Assembly: GCA_023435545.1 (NCBI GenBank)
Contig: JAEYRQ010000441.1
Span: 1-9,858, forward strand
DNA from: Pseudomonadota bacterium
GTDB taxonomy: Bacteria; Pseudomonadota; Alphaproteobacteria; Rhizobiales; Tepidamorphaceae
Direction of reading: 5' to 3'
DNA: 9,858 nucleotides
Of this stretch, positions 6,975 through 9,858 are shown in pieces; positions within the stretch are counted from its first letter, which is position 1, and each line of letters opens with the position of its first letter. The translations under genes and the position numbers were made by a program. The notes under the pieces were generated by a model, which searched no databases, had not been told where the DNA came from, and saw nothing but the letters and a program-made list of their open reading frames with translations.

Positions 6975-7754
6975 ATGGCTATGGCATCCTCCGCCCTCCG
7001 GCGGGTCCCCGACCCGCTTGAGGAACCGCCGCTTCCCGGTGAGACGCCTCACGTCGTTGTCGTCGACGACGAGGCCGATCTGCGCGAGACGGTCGGCGAG
7101 TACTTGCAGATGAAGGGATTGCGCGTCAGCACCGCTGCTGGCGGCGCCGCGTTGCGCCAGATCCTGCAGGAGTCGCGCGTCGATCTGGTGGTGCTCGACA
7201 TCTCGATGCCGGAGGAGGACGGGCTGTCGATCACGCGCTTCCTCAAGGCCAGCACCGACGTCGCCATCGTCATGCTGACGGCGTCGGGAGAGGTCGTGGA
7301 CCGGATCGTTGGCCTCGAGATGGGCGCCGACGACTACCTCGCCAAGCCGGTCGACATGCGCGAGCTGCTGGCGCGGATCAAGGCGGTGCTGCGGCGTGGT
7401 TCGCCGCGCGATGCCGCCGATGGCCCTGCGACGCCGGCCGGCCGCACGGTGCGCTTCGGCTCCTGCACGCTGGATGTGGAGGCTCACCGGCTGTTGGACC
7501 GCGACGGCAACGACATCGCCATCACCGCGATGGAGTTCGATCTCCTGAAGGCGTTTGCCGATCATCCCAACCGGGTGCTGACCCGCGACCAGCTTCTCGA
7601 TCTCGCCCACAATCGCGGCTGGGAACCCTTCGACCGGTCGATCGACATCCGCATCGCAAGGCTGAGGCGGAAGATCGAGCCGGATTGCTCGAAGCCGCAG
7701 GTGATCCGGACGGTTCGCGGCTCGGGCTACCTGTTTGCCGGCGAGCGGAAATAG
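6975..7754 (+). CDS. OmpR/PhoB-family DNA-binding response regulator
   Basis: This is a 259-residue transcription factor activated by phosphorylation. After a proline-rich N-terminal tail of about 25 residues comes a receiver domain (26-140) with acidic pocket DDE (31-33), phospho-acceptor D75 in VVLDISMPEEDG, T102 and K124. A linker of about 15 residues leads to a C-terminal winged helix (about 155-256) with the ITAMEFDLLKAF segment, the NRVLTRDQLLDLAH helix, the SIDIRIARLRRKIE recognition helix, and the IRTVRGSGYLF wing. The start is ATG 6975, with AAGGAG (6962-6967) 7 nt upstream and inside the end of the kinase gene; a second in-frame ATG at 6981 is possible. The 4-bp gap and embedded ribosome site indicate translational coupling to the hybrid kinase. 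Target genes cannot be told from this window. Confidence 0.95.
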   Translation: MAMASSALRRVPDPLEEPPLPGETPHVVVVDDEADLRETVGEYLQMKGLRVSTAAGGAALRQILQESRVDLVVLDISMPEEDGLSITRFLKASTDVAIVMLTASGEVVDRIVGLEMGADDYLAKPVDMRELLARIKAVLRRGSPRDAADGPATPAGRTVRFGSCTLDVEAHRLLDRDGNDIAITAMEFDLLKAFADHPNRVLTRDQLLDLAHNRGWEPFDRSIDIRIARLRRKIEPDCSKPQVIRTVRGSGYLFAGERK

Positions 7755-7781
7755 GGCTGCCCCTACGGCCAAAAATACTGC

Positions 7782-7890
7782 TCGTCATCCCGGAAGCCGC
7801 GTGAGCGGCTATCCGGGATCGGGAGGGTACACCGCCAGTGGCGGAGCGCCCCGATCCCGGCTCTCAGCTTCGCCTCGGCCGGGATGACGA
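7782..7890. repeat. Complex palindromic interspersed repeat, possible bidirectional terminator
   Basis: The element is bounded by perfect 12-bp inverted repeats, TCGTCATCCCGG (7782-7793) and its complement (7879-7890). Inside are several nested hairpins. CCCGGA-AGCCGC-GTGA-GCGGCT-a-TCCGGG occupies 7789-7817. GATCGGG (7817-7823) pairs with CCCGATC (7850-7856) around a CCGCC-AGT-GGCGG hairpin (7832-7844). CCCGGC (7856-7861) pairs with GCCGGG (7878-7883). The overall shape is a three-armed junction closed by an outer stem. Such GTCATCCCGG-type elements recur in many alphaproteobacterial genomes. It lies between two convergent genes, 27 bp after one stop and 71 bp from the other, where it could end transcripts from both sides. 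No run of T follows, so termination is inferred only from structure and position. Confidence 0.8.
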
Positions 7891-7961
7891 TGAAGGTGTC
7901 GAATGGGCTGGCTCCGAGATCAGCGGGCGGCCGTTGGACCCCAGGAGAGCCGAGAGGACAG

Positions 7962-8564
7962 TCAGTCCGGCAGCGAGCCCGCGTCCGGCACCACCACAGC
8001 GAACCGGTCGGCCAGCGCGGCCAGCGTCGCCTCATGCAGCATCCGCGCCGGCATTACCTCGCTGCTGGTCGCGGATGGCAGATCGCGCGTCGCGCATGCC
8101 GAGGCCACGACCGTTGAGAACAGCCGGTGATCGATCGCGGCGCGCACGCTCGTGCTGACGCACAGATGCGTCATGAAGCCCGCGACGACGAGCTGCTTGG
8201 TCCCGCTCCGCGCCAGCTGCGGCATCAGCTCGGTTCCGGCGAAGGCGTTCGGCAGCGTCTTCTCGACAATGGTCTCGTCCGCCAGCGGCGCCACTGCTTC
8301 GATGATCTGGCCGCCCCGCGCTTCCGGATCGAACGCTCCGCCGGGCTGGCCGCGATGGCGGACATGGAGGATCGGGCGCCCCAAACGGCGCGCGCGCTCG
8401 AGCAGCCTGGCGACCTCCTCGACCGCCGCTTCGATGCCCTGAAGCGGCAGCCGACCGTCCAGATACTCGTTCTGCGCGTCGATCACGACCAGCGCCGCCT
8501 GCGACAGCGGCGTCGGGCCGAGGCTGGCGCCCGAAAGGGCCAGCAGTGTCTGTGGAGCGGCCAT
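7962..8564 (-). CDS. Isochorismatase-family cysteine hydrolase
   Basis: This cytosolic hydrolase of 200 residues has the isochorismatase alpha/beta fold (about 23-190). The family's catalytic triad is complete: D29 in LVVIDAQNEY, K102 in EKTLPNAFAGT and C135 in GFMTHLCVST. Members cleave amide or vinyl-ether bonds (nicotinamide, ureidoacrylate, isochorismate and others). The metal-binding Asp-His-His set of true nicotinamidases is not seen: in their place are residues such as EYLDG and the HVRHRGQPGG stretch. A role in nicotinamide deamidation is therefore not supported. ATG 8564 is preceded by a GAGG-containing ribosome site at suitable spacing. The gene starts 42 bp after nadC on the same strand and is probably its operon partner, which suggests but does not prove a link to pyridine or amide metabolism. 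Family assignment is firm; the substrate is unknown. Confidence 0.9.
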   Translation of the reverse strand: MAAPQTLLALSGASLGPTPLSQAALVVIDAQNEYLDGRLPLQGIEAAVEEVARLLERARRLGRPILHVRHRGQPGGAFDPEARGGQIIEAVAPLADETIVEKTLPNAFAGTELMPQLARSGTKQLVVAGFMTHLCVSTSVRAAIDHRLFSTVVASACATRDLPSATSSEVMPARMLHEATLAALADRFAVVVPDAGSLPD

Positions 8565-8606
8565 GAGATCGCCTCTGCCTTGGGGGTCGGAACCGTCGGG
8601 TGATGT

Positions 8607-9467
8607 CTACTCGAAGTCGAGCCCAAGATCGAGCACGGGCGCCGAATGGGTCAGCGCGCCGATCGAGATCAAGTCGACCCCATTCGCAGCGATCGCGCGC
8701 ACGGTCTCGAGGCTAATCCCACCCGAGGCCTCGGCGACCGCGCGGCCGCGGCAGCGGGAGACCGCCTCGGCCAGCGTCGGCACGTCCATGTTGTCGAGCA
8801 GGACGATGTCGGCGCCGGCGCCCAGCGCATCGTCCAGTTCGGGAAGGCTCGTCACCTCTACCTCGATCTTGACCATGTGGCCGACATGCCGCTTCGCCGC
8901 CGTCACCGCCGCGCCGCCGCCGCCGGCCGCTGCGATGTGGTTGTCCTTGATCAGCACCGCGTCATGGAGGCCGAAGCGGTGATTGCGGCCACCGCCGGCC
9001 CTGACCGCGTATTTCTGCATGGCCCTGAGGCCGGGGACCGTCTTGCGCGTGCAGACGATGTGGGCGTCGGTCCCCTCCACGGCATCGACGAAGCGGCGGG
9101 TCAGCGTCGCGACGCCCGACATCATCCCGAGGAAGTTCAGCGCCACCCGCTCGGCGGAGAGCATGCCGCGCGCCGGACCCTCGATCCGCGCGACGACGGC
9201 CCCGGCTTCGACGAGGTCGCCGTCCGCCCTGACCGGCTCGAACAGGAACGCCGGATCGACCTGGGCGAAGGCCTCCGCCGCCACGTCGAGACCGGCGATC
9301 ACGCCTGGTTTGCGCGCGGCGATCACGCCTCGGGCCATCGTGTCGGCCGGGATCGTGGCCGACGTCGTGATGTCGCCGGCAAGCCCCAGGTCTTCCGCCA
9401 GCGCTGCGGCGACGGCATCGGCGATCAGTCCTGCGGGCAGGGGGGCGAGATCGTGGGCGTCAGGCAT
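8607..9467 (-). CDS. nadC: Nicotinate-nucleotide pyrophosphorylase (quinolinate phosphoribosyltransferase, carboxylating)
   Basis: This cytosolic enzyme converts quinolinate and PRPP to nicotinate mononucleotide, CO2 and pyrophosphate, the step where the de novo NAD pathway joins salvage. At 286 residues it has the usual family length. Conserved segments run in order: EDLGLAGDITT (25-35), AERVALNFLGMMSG with R107, TRKTVPGLR with R141 and K142, GGGRNHRFGLHD with H163 and R164, LIKDNHI with K174, KIEVEV (about 200), VLLDNM, EASGGI, and the phosphate-binding ISIGALTHS near the C-terminus. These cover the basic residues known to bind quinolinate and PRPP in the family. ATG 9467 overlaps the nadB stop by 8 nt, so the two are translationally coupled. 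No key residue is missing. Confidence 0.98.
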   Translation of the reverse strand: MPDAHDLAPLPAGLIADAVAAALAEDLGLAGDITTSATIPADTMARGVIAARKPGVIAGLDVAAEAFAQVDPAFLFEPVRADGDLVEAGAVVARIEGPARGMLSAERVALNFLGMMSGVATLTRRFVDAVEGTDAHIVCTRKTVPGLRAMQKYAVRAGGGRNHRFGLHDAVLIKDNHIAAAGGGGAAVTAAKRHVGHMVKIEVEVTSLPELDDALGAGADIVLLDNMDVPTLAEAVSRCRGRAVAEASGGISLETVRAIAANGVDLISIGALTHSAPVLDLGLDFE

Positions 9468-9858
9468 CGACGGTTGCGTCCCTCAAGATCAGGTGGCGCG
9501 CGGCCCGCTCGGCGGTCGCGAGTGTGAAGACGCTGCGGCGCGCGCAGGCCGGATCGGCGTCGGGAAAGTCCGAGCGGAACTGCGCCCCCCGGCTTTCCTG
9601 GCGGGAGAGGGCCGCGTAGGCCACGAGCCGCGCCGCGGTGATCATGTTGCGGAATCCGTAGGAGGGACTGCCGCTGCGTTCCAGCGCGGCGATCTCGCCC
9701 AGCGCCTCTGCGAGGCCGGGACCGTCGCGCACCACGCCGACGAGGCGGGACATGGTCTGCCGCAGCCGGGCAGCGGCCGCGGCCTCGCCGAACAGGTCGG
9801 GCTCCGCCGCCTGTGACAGGATCTCCGGCGGCGGCATCGGCGCAGGCGAGGGGAACAC
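9460..9858 (-). CDS. nadB: L-aspartate oxidase, C-terminal part (cut by window edge)
   Basis: Only the last 132 residues or so are in the window; the gene runs off the right edge, so about three quarters of the usual 510-540 residues is missing. L-aspartate oxidase is the FAD enzyme that turns aspartate into iminoaspartate for quinolinate synthase (NadA). The visible part is the C-terminal helical domain of the fumarate reductase/succinate dehydrogenase flavoprotein family. It contains LRQTMSRLVGVVRDG, an AARLVAYAALSRQESRGAQFRSDFP-like segment in two parts, and a short variable tail. The SRQESRGAQFRSDFP motif near the end is the typical signature. The identity is strengthened by the 8-nt overlap with nadC in the common nadA-nadB-nadC order. 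The leftward end is the real stop codon (TGA at 9462-9460). Confidence 0.93.
   Translation of the reverse strand: MFPSPAPMPPPEILSQAAEPDLFGEAAAAARLRQTMSRLVGVVRDGPGLAEALGEIAALERSGSPSYGFRNMITAARLVAYAALSRQESRGAQFRSDFPDADPACARRSVFTLATAERAARHLILRDATVDA

Noticed and set aside
7763..8035. Small minus-strand frame reading through the palindromic repeat
   Set aside because: It encodes only the translated repeat (an IPAEAKLRAG-like stretch) and runs into the hydrolase gene; it is a typical spurious call on such repeats.
8646..9527. Plus-strand open frame of 293 codons opposite nadC
   Set aside because: nadC on the other strand has every family motif; this frame's product is low in complexity.

Overview
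The window comes from a GC-rich alphaproteobacterium, but the order cannot be fixed from sequence alone. The evidence is the composition, a CTTGcg-N17-CTATAT promoter of the alphaproteobacterial housekeeping type in front of a tRNA, a possible EcfG-type (GGAAC-N17-CGTC) promoter, and a GTCATCCCGG-type palindromic repeat of the sort scattered through such genomes.

Layout. At the left edge, tRNA-Pro(CGG) is on the minus strand (3-79) with its promoter just upstream. Diverging from it is a large multi-pass MscS-family mechanosensitive channel (302-2725, +). A 145 bp gap follows, and then three signalling genes lie on the plus strand: a response-regulator receiver fused to a class III adenylate cyclase (2871-3953), a soluble hybrid histidine kinase with four PAS domains and a C-terminal receiver (4175-6970, possibly starting at a GTG at 3950), and an OmpR/PhoB-type response regulator (6975-7754). 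Kinase and regulator are 4 bp apart, and the cyclase stop overlaps a possible kinase start, so the three probably form one operon. A 109 bp complex palindromic repeat (7782-7890) fills the convergent gap. On the minus strand lie an isochorismatase-family cysteine hydrolase (7962-8564), nadC (8607-9467) and the 3' end of nadB (9460 to the right edge), arranged as a nadB-nadC-hydrolase operon for de novo NAD synthesis.

How the genes work together. nadB and nadC catalyse the first and last committed steps from aspartate to nicotinate mononucleotide; the hydrolase is a passenger or accessory whose substrate is unknown. The signalling cluster carries one kinase core and three receivers (in the kinase itself, in front of a cyclase, and in front of a DNA-binding domain). 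A cytosolic signal read by the PAS domains could therefore drive both cAMP synthesis and transcription. That branched wiring is an inference from gene order and intact catalytic residues, and is the most interesting aspect of the window. Nothing here looks like a phage, transposon, CRISPR array or a clearly new system.
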